Notes under the pieces: model-generated | The model's input: the letters and a program-made list of their open reading frames with translations, nothing else | Database searches by the model: none | What the model was told of the DNA's origin: nothing | Translations under genes and position numbers: made by a program | Shown here: piece by piece, positions 36,528 through 45,800 of the stretch | How positions within the stretch are numbered: position 1 is the stretch's first letter | Layout: the number at the start of each line of letters is the position of its first letter | Assembly (NCBI RefSeq): GCF_020026305.1 | Contig: NZ_CP075691.1 | Location: forward strand, 248,001 to 312,000 | Origin: Streptomyces sp. 135 | GTDB taxonomy: Bacteria; Actinomycetota; Actinomycetes; Streptomycetales; Streptomycetaceae | Reading direction: 5' to 3' | DNA length: 64,000 nucleotides

Positions 36528-37157
36528 ATGTGCTGGAGCGCGACGGCCGATCTCGTGGCGGGTACGGGCATCGCCGCCGTGGGGGTCGTCAGTGTGGCCC
36601 TCGCGGCCCGGCGACCCCGTGACCTGCCGTTGGCGGCGCTTCCGCTGCTCCTCGGAGCCCATCAGATCATCGAGTCCGCGGTCTGGCGCAACGACGGCGG
36701 CACGGGGCCCGCCACCCTCGCCTGGGCCGCGATCGCGCTCCCGCTGCTCGCGCTGTGGGTTCCGGCGGGTGTGCTGTGCGCGGCGCCGCGGGCCGCCCGC
36801 CGCCGTCTGGTGATTCCGCTCACCGCGGGGGCCGGGGCGGCGGTGGTGCTCTCGTACGCACTGGCGACCCGCACCGTGACGGCCGACATCCGCGGCCACA
36901 CGGTCGGATACGCCCTGGGGCTGCCGCGGCCGGAACTGATCGTCGTCGCCTACCTGCTCGCCACCATCGGCTCGCTGCTCCTGTCCGGCGACCGCGGCCT
37001 CGTCCTGTTCGGCGTGCTGGTCGCGGTCGGGGCCGCGGTGTGCGTGGCGCTGTGGCGCCAGGAGTACATCTCCACGTGGTGCGCGTTCGCCGCCGTGTCC
37101 TCGGTGCTCCTGCTGCGCTGGGTCGCAAGGCGTCGTCCGCCGGACCGGAAGCGGTAG
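36528..37157 (+). CDS. DUF6629-type integral membrane protein
   Basis: 209 residues from ATG 36528. It starts MCWSATADLVAGTGIAAVGV, which I recognise as the start of a conserved actinobacterial membrane family, and has about seven helices with a conserved GAHQIIESAVW in the second loop and WCAFAAVSSVLLL at the end. Function is unknown. It is divergent from the MFS gene across 265 bases and convergent with the GntR regulator gene. Confidence 0.88.
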   Translation: MCWSATADLVAGTGIAAVGVVSVALAARRPRDLPLAALPLLLGAHQIIESAVWRNDGGTGPATLAWAAIALPLLALWVPAGVLCAAPRAARRRLVIPLTAGAGAAVVLSYALATRTVTADIRGHTVGYALGLPRPELIVVAYLLATIGSLLLSGDRGLVLFGVLVAVGAAVCVALWRQEYISTWCAFAAVSSVLLLRWVARRRPPDRKR

Positions 37158-37181
37158 CGGTAGCGGCTCGGCAGCGCCGGA

Positions 37182-37577
37182 TCAGTCCTGGGTGGCGGCT
37201 TCGAACGTCGCCGCGCGGACCGCCTCGAACAGCGCCGTCACGTCCTGCCCTGTGAGCCCCTCCGACCGCGCCTGCCGCATCCATTCCGCCAGCGCGGTCT
37301 GCAGCGGTGAGTCGGGCCCGGCCTGGGGGCTGGCGAGGGAGCGGGTGATGAACGTGCCCGCTCCCTGGCGGACCTCGGCGAGGCCGGCGCGCTCCAGCTC
37401 GCGGTACGCCTTGAGCGTCGTATTCGGGTTGACCTTGGTCGCCGCCGCGACCTGGGCCGCGGTGGGCAGCCGGTCGCCCTCCACCAAGGCGCCCATGCGC
37501 AGGGCCTGTTCGACCTGCCGCACGATTTGCAGATACGTGGCCACGCCGCTGCGCCGGTCGATACGGAATTCGACCAC
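37182..37577 (-). CDS. GntR-family regulator, YtrA subfamily
   Basis: About 131 residues from GTG 37577 (VVEFRIDRRSGVATYLQIV); GTG 37607 is also in frame. The winged-helix domain covers about 10-75: YLQIVRQVEQAL, GDRLPTAAQVAAATKVNPNTTLKAYRELERAGL and GAGTFIT. The short C-terminal helical tail is typical of YtrA proteins, which usually repress an adjacent ABC transporter operon. Here it is the third gene after the ATPase and permease genes, 57 bases after the permease stop. That position predicts autorepression through the palindrome upstream of the ATPase gene. Confidence 0.9.
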   Translation of the reverse strand: MVEFRIDRRSGVATYLQIVRQVEQALRMGALVEGDRLPTAAQVAAATKVNPNTTLKAYRELERAGLAEVRQGAGTFITRSLASPQAGPDSPLQTALAEWMRQARSEGLTGQDVTALFEAVRAATFEAATQD

Positions 37578-37634
37578 TGTCCCCACTCTCTGCTCGCCTG
37601 CCGACACCTTACGTACCTGCTGCCTCGGCTCGCC

Positions 37635-38609
37635 CTAGAGGGGCCGCCGCGTCGCCCACCACAGGATAAAGACGGCCACGACGGCGGTGCCGCCGAGCAG
37701 CAGGCCCGCGCCGGTCCACTGCATGCCGGGCATCTGGTCGTAACCGAAGTACTCGATGACGTTGTTGACGATGCCGTGCTCCTTGATGCAGGCGTTGGTG
37801 GCCCGCTCGGTCTGCTCGGCGCAGGTGCCCCAGCCGAAGAGCTGTCCGTCCGCGGTGCCGATCCACCGGTCGTGCTCGACCGCCTGGTCGAGGAAGGCGG
37901 GGCTGTCGGCGTTCAGCGGGTAGGTGAACAGGCGCGGGGTGGCCAGCCGGTCGCGGAACTCGCCCCAGGCGAGCTCGACGGCCACGGAGAAGAAGAAGGT
38001 CACCGTCATCGCCGGCAGGGCCCGGCGCAGGACCATGCCGATCGCGATGCCGCAGGTGGTGAGGAAGAGGGAGAGCGCCGCCGGCATAGGACCCGTGGCG
38101 TCGAAGATCTCGCCCTGCATCCACTCCGCGGGGAGGACCTCGCGGTACGGCTCCCACCACCAGGTGAACAGCGCGCCGAGCACCGCCGTGGACACCAGCA
38201 CCACGGAGAGGCAGCCGATCAGCTTGGCAGCCAGCCAGCGGCGGCGGGGCACCGACTGGGTGGTGACCAGCTGGGCGGTTCCGTGCTCCTGGTCGCCCGC
38301 GATCAGCGGCGCGCCCAGGAAGACGCCGAGGATGACGGGCAGGCCGCCGAGGGCCCCGGAGACGTACTGGAATCCCTCGGGGTTGTTGGGAAGGTTGACG
38401 TCCTTGCCGGGCCAGCCGAGCCGGTCCAGCATCGAGACCATCTCGCCGCGCTGGTAGACGATCATGGCCGCGCCGAGCAGGGTCGCGGCGCCGATCAGCC
38501 ACAGGGCGGTGCGGTGCTGGCGTACGACGAGCCAGGTGAGGCCGTGCAGCAGACCCGGCTTCCCGACGGGCTTTCCGGTGCGCGGCCTGTCGGCCAGGGT
38601 GGTGCTCAT
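37635..38609 (-). CDS. ABC transporter permease
   Basis: 324 residues. The ATG at 38609 overlaps the stop of the ATPase gene (ATGA); the frame stays open far upstream but that is a GC artefact. Six hydrophobic segments are visible, including ALWLIGAATLLGAAMIVY, LGGLPVILGVFLGAPLIAGD, LIGCLSVVLVSTAVLGALF and AGLLLGGTAVVAVFILWW, with a large extracytoplasmic loop of about 90 residues before the last one. It forms the membrane part of a two-gene ABC exporter, as in other YtrA-regulated systems responding to cell-envelope stress. Confidence 0.9.
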   Translation of the reverse strand: MSTTLADRPRTGKPVGKPGLLHGLTWLVVRQHRTALWLIGAATLLGAAMIVYQRGEMVSMLDRLGWPGKDVNLPNNPEGFQYVSGALGGLPVILGVFLGAPLIAGDQEHGTAQLVTTQSVPRRRWLAAKLIGCLSVVLVSTAVLGALFTWWWEPYREVLPAEWMQGEIFDATGPMPAALSLFLTTCGIAIGMVLRRALPAMTVTFFFSVAVELAWGEFRDRLATPRLFTYPLNADSPAFLDQAVEHDRWIGTADGQLFGWGTCAEQTERATNACIKEHGIVNNVIEYFGYDQMPGMQWTGAGLLLGGTAVVAVFILWWATRRPL

Positions 38610-39562
38610 GCGGCGTGGGTTCCTTCGGCCTCGATACGGGCGGCTCGGGTGAACAGCGGTTCCGTGCCCGGTGAGCGCAGGTGGGCGAGCAGGACTTCCT
38701 CCAGGCTGGGCTCGGAGACCTCCCAGTCCGGGGCGAGCGGGCCGTGGGGGCGCAGGAGGGCACGGAACTGGCGGCCGGAGGCCCGGAATTCGACCACCGT
38801 GTGCGGGGTGAGGTCCGCGGGCGGCTTGCCGTCGGGCGCGAGTCCGGTCACCAGGGCGTGGGCCGGGACCAGTTCGTCGGTGTCGCCGGCCATCCGGAGC
38901 CGGCCGTCCGCGATGACCAGGAGGTAGTCGCACATGTCCTCCAGCTCGGCCAGCACGTGGGAGGACATCACCACCGTCGTACCGCGCTCGACGGCCTCGG
39001 ACAGCAGCAGGGAACTCATCTCGTCGCGGGCCAGCGGGTCGAGGTCGGCCATCGGCTCGTCGAGCAGCAGGAGATCGGGCCGCTTGCCGAAGGCGAGGGC
39101 GAACGCGACGCGGGTGCGCTGACCGCCGGAGAGCGTGCCGACCTTGGCGTCCATGGGCACCGGCCCCGCCCGGACGATCCGCTCCGCCGCGGCCATGTCC
39201 CAGCCGGGGTTCAGCTCGGCGCCCATCCGCAGGGTCTCCGCCACGGTGAACCGCTTGAACAGCGGCTTGTCCTGCGAGAGGAACGCGAACCGGGGCATCG
39301 CGGCCGGGTCCTCCACCGGCACGCCGAAGACGCGCAGTACGCCCTCGGTCGGGGTCACCAGGCGGGTCGCGAGCCCCAACAGGGTGCTCTTTCCCGCACC
39401 GTTGGGGCCGACGAGGCCGCAGATCCGCCCGGCGGGCAGCCGGAAGGAGCAGTCGCGCAGCGCCCAGCCCCGTCGGTAGCGCTTGCCCAGGCCGCGGGCC
39501 TCCAGCGCGGTGGCGCTCGAGGGGTCGCCGGCCTCGGTGTTGTCGGCAGGGGTCATGTGCAC
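38606..39562 (-). CDS. ABC transporter ATP-binding protein
   Basis: 318 residues from GTG 39562, which follows GAGAGG by 6 bases; TTG 39565 and ATG 39556 are alternatives. Walker A is GPNGAGKST, the signature is LSGGQ, Walker B is LLLLDEP and the H-loop is MSSHV. The Q-loop reads FLSQDK. It energises the permease encoded downstream and is the first gene of the operon. The promoter and operator lie just upstream. Confidence 0.95.
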   Translation of the reverse strand: MHMTPADNTEAGDPSSATALEARGLGKRYRRGWALRDCSFRLPAGRICGLVGPNGAGKSTLLGLATRLVTPTEGVLRVFGVPVEDPAAMPRFAFLSQDKPLFKRFTVAETLRMGAELNPGWDMAAAERIVRAGPVPMDAKVGTLSGGQRTRVAFALAFGKRPDLLLLDEPMADLDPLARDEMSSLLLSEAVERGTTVVMSSHVLAELEDMCDYLLVIADGRLRMAGDTDELVPAHALVTGLAPDGKPPADLTPHTVVEFRASGRQFRALLRPHGPLAPDWEVSEPSLEEVLLAHLRSPGTEPLFTRAARIEAEGTHAA

Positions 39563-39577
39563 CAAGCGCCTCTCTCG

Positions 39578-39601
39578 ATTCCATTAAACAATTAATGGAA
39601 T
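39578..39601. promoter_or_regulatory. Perfect palindromic operator before the ABC operon
   Basis: ATTCCATTAA and TTAATGGAAT form a perfect 10-bp inverted repeat around ACAA. It covers the predicted transcription start of the ABC operon and is strikingly AT-rich for this genome. The most likely ligand is the GntR protein encoded at the end of the same operon. Confidence 0.75.
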
Positions 39602-39629
39602 GATGATCTGCGCATGCTGAGTCTGTCAA
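39600..39629 (-). promoter_or_regulatory. Predicted promoter of the ABC-GntR operon
   Basis: Minus strand TTGACA (39624-39629), 18-base spacer, CATCAT (39600-39605). The -35 overlaps the stop codon of the upstream BTAD gene, and the -10 abuts the palindrome. Confidence 0.5.
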
Positions 39630-41599
39630 ACAGCGCCGGCGGCTTCGGCCTCCGTGAGATAGCGCTCCACCGGGCCGAGGGTGAGCAGGCCGCTGGCGCC
39701 GCCCGCGTCCTCGTCCCGGGCGTCGCGCAGGGCCGTCGCGGCACGCGCGGCGGTATCGTGGTCGCCGAGGCGCGTGGCGGCATGGGCGGTGAGGCACCAG
39801 AGGGCCTCCTGGAGGTGGTCGCGCGGCGGCTCGGGCGTCGCGGCGAGGGCGGCGCGCGCCTCTTCGGGCCTGTGCTGGGCGAGGAGTACGAGCGGTGCCG
39901 CCCAGGGCAGGTGAGGCCCCCAGTCGTACTGGGGTCCGGTGGGGGCGGGCCGGTCGTGCAGCAGGCGCAGGCCGAGCAGGGCGAGCGGCAGCAGGCCGTG
40001 CCGCAGCCCCGGCATTCCCGCCGTCTTGAGGGCTTCGTCGGCGGCGCGGTAGGCCGCCGCGGCCGCCGCGGCGGTCGGTCCGCCCTCTTCGGTGCTCCGG
40101 GCGGCGGTGACGCGGGCCCGGAACCAGAGGGTGAGGACGGATACGAGGGGCGACTCGTGGACGGAGGCGATCTCCTCCGCGGCGGTCGCGTGCTCGCCGG
40201 CGGCCATGAGGTCGCCGCGAGCCGACGCGGACTGCATCTGTACGAGTCGGCCGAGGATCGCGAAGGTCGGCAGGCCGTGCCGGGTGGACAGCGTGACGAG
40301 TTCGGCCCCGATCCCGTCCCGTTCCGGTGCGAGACCGGGCCGCGAGAAGGAGTGCAGGAACACGCCGTTGAGCGCGAAGGCCAGCAGCGCGGGGTCCCCC
40401 AGCTCCCGTGCCAGGGCTTCGGCCTGACGCGCGGCCCGGCGTGCGTTCTGTGCGGCGGATCCGTATGTGTCCGCGCTGCGGCTCTCGACGGCGACGGTGG
40501 CGAGGAGCCGGGCCCTCAGGTCGGCGGGGCCGCCGGGGCCGAGCGCGGTGAGCGTGCGCTCGGCGGCCGACACGACGGCGCGGGACTGCCCGGGGTCGTC
40601 GGCCCGGCTCCAGATCGCGGGCACGTCGTAGGCGCCGATGACGCGGGCGGTCAGCGCCACGTCCCCCGTGCGTTCGGCCGCCTCGATGGCCGCGAGGCGG
40701 TTGCGCCGGGACAGGACGAGGGCGTCGCTGCCTGCGAGCGCGAGGGTGCGGGCCAGCTCCACCGTCGTGCGGGGGCCAAGCCGGACGTCGGTGCCCGGCC
40801 AGGCGCGAGGTGTCGCTTCGAGGGTCGCGGACCGGTTGAGGATGTCCGTCTCGAGGCGCTGGAGGGCGGGGCCGGGGTCGAGGCCGAGCTGTTCCACGAG
40901 CATCGTGCGGGCACGGCGGAGCGTGGCCAGCGCGTCGGCCTGGCGTCCGTCGCGGTAGAGGGCGCGGGCGAGCAGCCCCCAGGCCGGTTCGCGCCACGGG
41001 TGCTCGGCGACGTGCGCGCCCAGTTCGGCGACGAGGCCAGAACCCTGGCCTGCGTCGCCTGCGTCGCCGGATCCCTGGCCTGCGTCAAGGAGGAGGCCGG
41101 CGCGGAGTTCCACGGCTTGCAGCCGCAGTTCGTCGAGCCGGGCCCTCTCCCGCTGGGCCCATGCGGCGTCCGGTAGATCGGCGTAGGCGGGCCCGCGCCA
41201 CGAGGAGAGTGCCTCACCGAGGGCGGCCGCACTCTCGGGAGAAGGGGGAGAACGGCGTGCCTCTGCCAGGGCGTCCTGGAACCGGTGGGCGTCCACGGCC
41301 GCGCGGGGCAGGCGCAGCGCATAGCCGGTGCCTTCCGTGACGAGGACGCGCGGCGGGGTCCGGGGCGGCCTGCCGGGTTCGATGGCACGGCGGAGCGCGG
41401 CGACGAACGTACGCAGTGCGCCGAGGGCGCGGGCCGGGGGCTCGGGCCACAGGTCGGCGACGAGGGTGTCCGCGGTGACCATCCTGCCCTCCGCGGCGAC
41501 AAGCCGGGCGAGCACCTCGCGGTGCCGGGGGCCGCCCAGGGCGATCGGGCCGCCGTCGTCGTCGCACGCCCGTACCGCACCAAGTACATCGATCCGCAT
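39626..41599 (-). CDS. BTAD-domain (AfsR/SARP-like) transcriptional regulator
   Basis: 657 residues from ATG 41599 (GAGGATGGGGG upstream). Residues about 1-95 form an OmpR-type winged helix (GGPRHREVLARLVAAEGRMVTADTLVADLWPEPPARAL), about 100-245 a bacterial transcriptional activator domain (VDAHRFQDALAEAR, AWAQRERARLDELRLQAVE, LARALYRDGRQADALATLRRAR), and the rest is TPR-like helices. There is no NB-ARC ATPase domain, unlike AfsR. Such proteins activate transcription from direct repeats. It is divergent from the hydrolase gene, and a 31-bp tandem repeat lies 40 bases upstream. Confidence 0.9.
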   Translation of the reverse strand: MRIDVLGAVRACDDDGGPIALGGPRHREVLARLVAAEGRMVTADTLVADLWPEPPARALGALRTFVAALRRAIEPGRPPRTPPRVLVTEGTGYALRLPRAAVDAHRFQDALAEARRSPPSPESAAALGEALSSWRGPAYADLPDAAWAQRERARLDELRLQAVELRAGLLLDAGQGSGDAGDAGQGSGLVAELGAHVAEHPWREPAWGLLARALYRDGRQADALATLRRARTMLVEQLGLDPGPALQRLETDILNRSATLEATPRAWPGTDVRLGPRTTVELARTLALAGSDALVLSRRNRLAAIEAAERTGDVALTARVIGAYDVPAIWSRADDPGQSRAVVSAAERTLTALGPGGPADLRARLLATVAVESRSADTYGSAAQNARRAARQAEALARELGDPALLAFALNGVFLHSFSRPGLAPERDGIGAELVTLSTRHGLPTFAILGRLVQMQSASARGDLMAAGEHATAAEEIASVHESPLVSVLTLWFRARVTAARSTEEGGPTAAAAAAAYRAADEALKTAGMPGLRHGLLPLALLGLRLLHDRPAPTGPQYDWGPHLPWAAPLVLLAQHRPEEARAALAATPEPPRDHLQEALWCLTAHAATRLGDHDTAARAATALRDARDEDAGGASGLLTLGPVERYLTEAEAAGAV

Positions 41600-41638
41600 G
41601 CCCCCATCCTCGGGCATCCGGTCCGCGCCGCCCCAGCC

Positions 41639-41700
41639 GTACTGATCCACTGCTCATCGACGCCGCACCGTACTGATCGGCTGCTCATCCACGCCGCACA
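41639..41700. repeat. 31-bp tandem repeat between BTAD regulator and hydrolase
   Basis: Two adjacent 31-bp copies (41639-41669 and 41670-41700) share the pattern GTACTGATC..CTGCTCATC.ACGCCGCAC and differ at four positions. The period is three helical turns, so a protein could bind both on one face. Direct repeats are the usual target of SARP-type activators. Confidence 0.7.
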
Positions 41701-41742
41701 CCCTGAACCCGTCAGTCACCCGGCTCGGGGAAAGGACCCCAC

Positions 41743-42621
41743 ATGACTCTCGGCATTCCCGGCTTCGACCACACCCGGTTGCCCGGCGCGGACGGCGTGG
41801 AGCTGTCCGCCGCGATCGGCGGCACCGGCAGCCCGGTCGTCCTGCTGCACGGCTTTCCCCAGACACACCTCATGTGGCGGCACGTCGCGCGACGTCTGGC
41901 CACCGAACACACGGTCATCTGCCTTGACCTGCGCGGATACGGTGCGAGCGACAAACCGGCGGCCACGGGTCCCGACGTGTACGCGAAGCGCGCCATGGCC
42001 GCCGACGTCGTGTCGCTCGCGGCGGCGCTCGGGCACGACCGCTTCGCTCTCGTCGGCCACGACCGCGGCGCCCTCGTCGCCTTCCGGGCCGGACTCGACC
42101 ACCCGGAGACCGTCACGCACCTCGGCATCATGGATGTCGTACCGACGCTCGACATGTGGAACGTGCTGCACGGCGTCTCCGCCGCGGTGGGCTACCACCT
42201 CTTCCTCATGGCGCAGCCGCCCGGCCTGCCGGAGACCCTGATCACCAACAGCGCGGACGCGTTCTTCGGCTCGTTCATCGATGCCTGGGCGGGCGATCCG
42301 GCCGCGATCCCGGACCCGGTGCGCGCCGCGTACCTGCGTGCGAGCGCCGCGGCCGTGCCCTCGATCGTGGCCGACTACCGCGCCTCCGCGGGTGTCGACA
42401 TCGCGCACGACCAGGCGGACCTCGATGCCGGTTCCCAGTTGGCGATGCCGGTCACGGTCGTCCAACAGGACTGGGGCGCCCAGCTCGGCTACGACGCCGC
42501 TCAGGTGTGGAAGGCGTGGGCGCCGGACCTCGACCACCGGCTCACCAGCGCGGGTCACTTCATGGCGGAGGAGGCCCCCGACGAGATCGCGGCAGCGGTC
42601 CGGGAACTCCTGGCGCGCTGA
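41743..42621 (+). CDS. Alpha/beta hydrolase, haloacetate-dehalogenase-like
   Basis: 292 residues from ATG 41743 (GGGGAAAGGA upstream). It closely follows the fluoroacetate dehalogenase pattern: LLHGFPQTHLMW, DLRGYGASDKP, nucleophile Asp107 in GHDRGA, acid Asp131 in MDVVPT, and His272 in SAGHFMAEEAPD. Arg108 is kept. Two residues differ from defluorinating enzymes: the second substrate-binding arginine is Leu111, and the halide-pocket Trp after the conserved His (His152) is Leu153; Tyr212 is kept. It may therefore be an epoxide hydrolase or a dehalogenase for other halides. It is divergent from the BTAD regulator. Confidence 0.9.
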   Translation: MTLGIPGFDHTRLPGADGVELSAAIGGTGSPVVLLHGFPQTHLMWRHVARRLATEHTVICLDLRGYGASDKPAATGPDVYAKRAMAADVVSLAAALGHDRFALVGHDRGALVAFRAGLDHPETVTHLGIMDVVPTLDMWNVLHGVSAAVGYHLFLMAQPPGLPETLITNSADAFFGSFIDAWAGDPAAIPDPVRAAYLRASAAAVPSIVADYRASAGVDIAHDQADLDAGSQLAMPVTVVQQDWGAQLGYDAAQVWKAWAPDLDHRLTSAGHFMAEEAPDEIAAAVRELLAR

Positions 42622-42829
42622 CGGCAGGTCATCAGCGGTCCAACGCACACGTACGTCTCCGCGGCGTGCCGAGACCGGCCGACGCGCCGTACCGTTCACG
42701 CTTTTGGTGGAGTTGATCCGGTTTTCGAACAAGCTCGACGCTTCCGGGCGGAACGACGGCTGTTGCCGGACGCGGACGCTGCGGGGGTGGTGAGGGCATG
42801 GCCTGTGCGGCGCACGCCGGTCGGGACCG

Positions 42830-45800
42830 GTGCCGGCGGTGACCGTGCCGCCGTCCGAGGACGGTGCCGGGCAGCCGCTGCTCGGGCGGGACGACTTTCT
42901 GCGCTCGGTGCGCGAACAGTTGGAACGGGCCCGCGGGGGTCACGGCGGTCTGCTGCTGATCACCGGCGAGGCGGGCATCGGCAAGACGACCCTCACCGGT
43001 TGCGCGGTCCGCGAGGCGGGGCGGATGGGCATGGCCGTGCTGCGCGGGTCGTGCTGGGGCGCCGACGGCACCCCCGGGTACTGGCCGTGGACACAGGTCA
43101 TACGGAGTCTGCGCAGGTCCTTGGGGGCGCAGGCGTGGGAGGCCGCGTCGGAGGCCGCCGGTGTGGTGTGGCAGGTGCTCCCTGGCGGTGGCGGCACGGC
43201 GGAGGAAGCGGGGCAGTTCGAGCTGTTCGACGCGGTCACGACCATGCTGGTCACCGCCGCGCAGCACCAGCCGGTGCTGGTCGTACTGGAAGACGTGCAC
43301 TGGGCCGACACGGCGTCGGTCGCCCTCCTGGAGTTCGCGGCCCAGCACATGTCGTTGGAGCGGGTGCTGATCGTGGCGACGTACAGGCCCGTGGAGGTCG
43401 AACGGCCCGACCATCCGCTGCGCGACCGGCTCCGATCACTGGAGACCCGGGCCACGAAGCTCACTCTGACGGGACTCGGGGCCTCCCACGTCGCCGAACT
43501 GATGCGCCGTACGGTGGGGTGCGCGCCGGACGGCAGACTCGTGGGCGAGGTGCTGCGGCGGACGGGCGGCAATCCCTTCTTCGTCCAGGAGACGGCGCGC
43601 CTGTGGGCGGGCGGTCATGAAGTGAGCGGGATGTCGCCGGGCCTGCACGCCTCCCTCCAGCAGCGGTTGCGCCTGCTGGACGACGCCGTGGCGGAGTGCC
43701 TGGGTGCCGCGTCCGTGCTGGGGCGGCGGTTCCGCACCGACACGTTGGCGAGCGTGATGGCCGCATCGCCCGAAGAGGTGCGCCGGTGGCTGGCCCAGGC
43801 CGCGGACGCCCAGCTGGTGGCGCGCGAACGCTCCGGGGAGGCGCTCTTCAAGCATGACCTCGTGCGCGAGACGCTGTACGGCGGTCTGGACGCGCCGCGC
43901 GTACGCCGACTGCACGCGGCCGCCGTACGGGCGCTGCGGAGCACGGCGGTTGCGCAGGACGCGACGCTTCCGGTGGAGCTGGCCCGCCACGCCCGTCGCG
44001 CGTTCGAGGAGCTGGACCGCGACGAGGCCGTGGACCTGCTGCTCTCGGCGGCGCGTCACGCGGAGAGCCGAATGGCGCATGAGGAAGCTGCGGGTCACTA
44101 CGAGCGCGCCTTGGACCGCCTCGGTGAAGAGGTCCCCGCGCGGCGGGTGCTGCTGGCCCTCCACTTCGGGACGGCGCTCCAGATGTTCGGTGAACACGAG
44201 CGTTCCTGGCGGGTGTTCGCCGACGCGGCCGCTTCGGCGAGGAGCCTCGGGGACCCGCTGCTGATGGGGCGGACCGCGCTGACCCTGTACGGCGCCGACG
44301 GACGAGGCGACACCGCGCTGCTGAAGCCGCGCGCCCTGCGCTGGGCGTACGAACAACAGGGCGCCGCCGCTTCCGACGATTCGACGCCACGATCGCCGAC
44401 ACCCACACCGCGTACGTCACTTGCATCGGCATCGACACCGGCGTCGACATCGGCAGCCGAACCGACGCTGTCACAGTCCTCCATGGCCCGGCGGGTGGCG
44501 GCCGCGGTGGTCGCCGGGGCCCACGCGGCGGGCGATGACGACACGTTGCACATCGGACTGTGGGCGCGGCTCCAGTCGGAGTGGGGGCCGCGGGCGGCAG
44601 GCGACCGGCGGGCGCTGGCGGGAGAACTCGTCGCGGTCTCCCGGCGGCGCGGCGACCTGTGGACGGAGCACGTGGCGATGTCGATGCGCTGGGTCGCCGC
44701 ACTCGAAGCGGGCGACCCGCGGTTCATGGACGACTTCCACGCCATGGTGGCCCTGGGAGCCGCCGACGGCTCGGCCCGCCTGCGGCTGCACACCGTGATC
44801 GACCGCAGCATCGTCCACGCCCTGACCGGCAGGCTCACCGAGGCGACGGAGCTGCTCGACGCCTCGGAGTCCATGAACACCCCCGGCGCCAACTACTACC
44901 GGTACTTCGCCTCCCACCACCGCTGGAGCCTGCTCGTCCTGCGGGACAGGTTCACCGAGGCGAGGCAGCTGCTGGATACGCTGCGCGCCCAGCAGCACCC
45001 GTACGTCGACCTCGTCGAGGCCCTCACCGATGTGGAAGCCGGCGAAGGCCACGGAGTGCCCGTGCCCCGGCCGGGCGCGGGCGCCGGCGGTGACACGGTG
45101 CTCCACCGCAGCGTCACCCCGCTGTGGCTGTGCCACCAGGCCCAGGCGGCCGCCGCTTCGGGCGACCCCGCGTGGTGCGACGACGTGCGTGCCGCGCTGG
45201 CCCCGTACGCCGGCCAGTGGCTGGTCTCCCTCTTCGGGTGGGACATCAGCGGCCCGGCGGCGCTCTGGATGGGCGTCCTCGACGCCGCGCAGCAGCGGTG
45301 GGACTCCGCGGTGCGCCACCTCACCGAGGCCCGCGAGTCGGCCGACCGACTGCACGCGCTGCCGTGGTCGCTGCGGGCCCGTCTCGAACTGGCGGCCGCC
45401 CTCACGGCGCAGGGCGCTCACGACGAGGGCCACGTGGCCACGCTGCTCAGCGAGGCGGCGTCGCAGGCGCGCGAACTCGGCATGACGCATCTGCTCGCCC
45501 GGGTCGAGCACGTGGACACGCACGGCCACGGCGCAGGGCCCGGCCAGGACGGTTCGACCCCCGCGTACGAGTTCCGCCGCAACGGCGAGGTGTGGCGGCT
45601 GACGTACGGGGGTCGCACCGTGCACATGCCCGACGCGAAAGGTCTGCGTGACCTGCACTGCCTGCTGAGCCTGCCCGGCCAGGACATCGCGGCCGTGCGC
45701 CTCCTGAACCCGGACGACGACACCGTGACCACCGTGCAGGGCATGGGGGCCGACGAGGTGCTGGACGACGAGGCGCGCAGCCGCTACCGACGTCATCTGG

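Noticed and set aside
38610..40997. Upstream extension of the ABC permease frame to 40997
   Set aside because: It runs through the ATPase and BTAD genes in a wrong frame; the residues are Pro/Arg/Ala-rich noise. The coupled ATG at 38609 is the real start.
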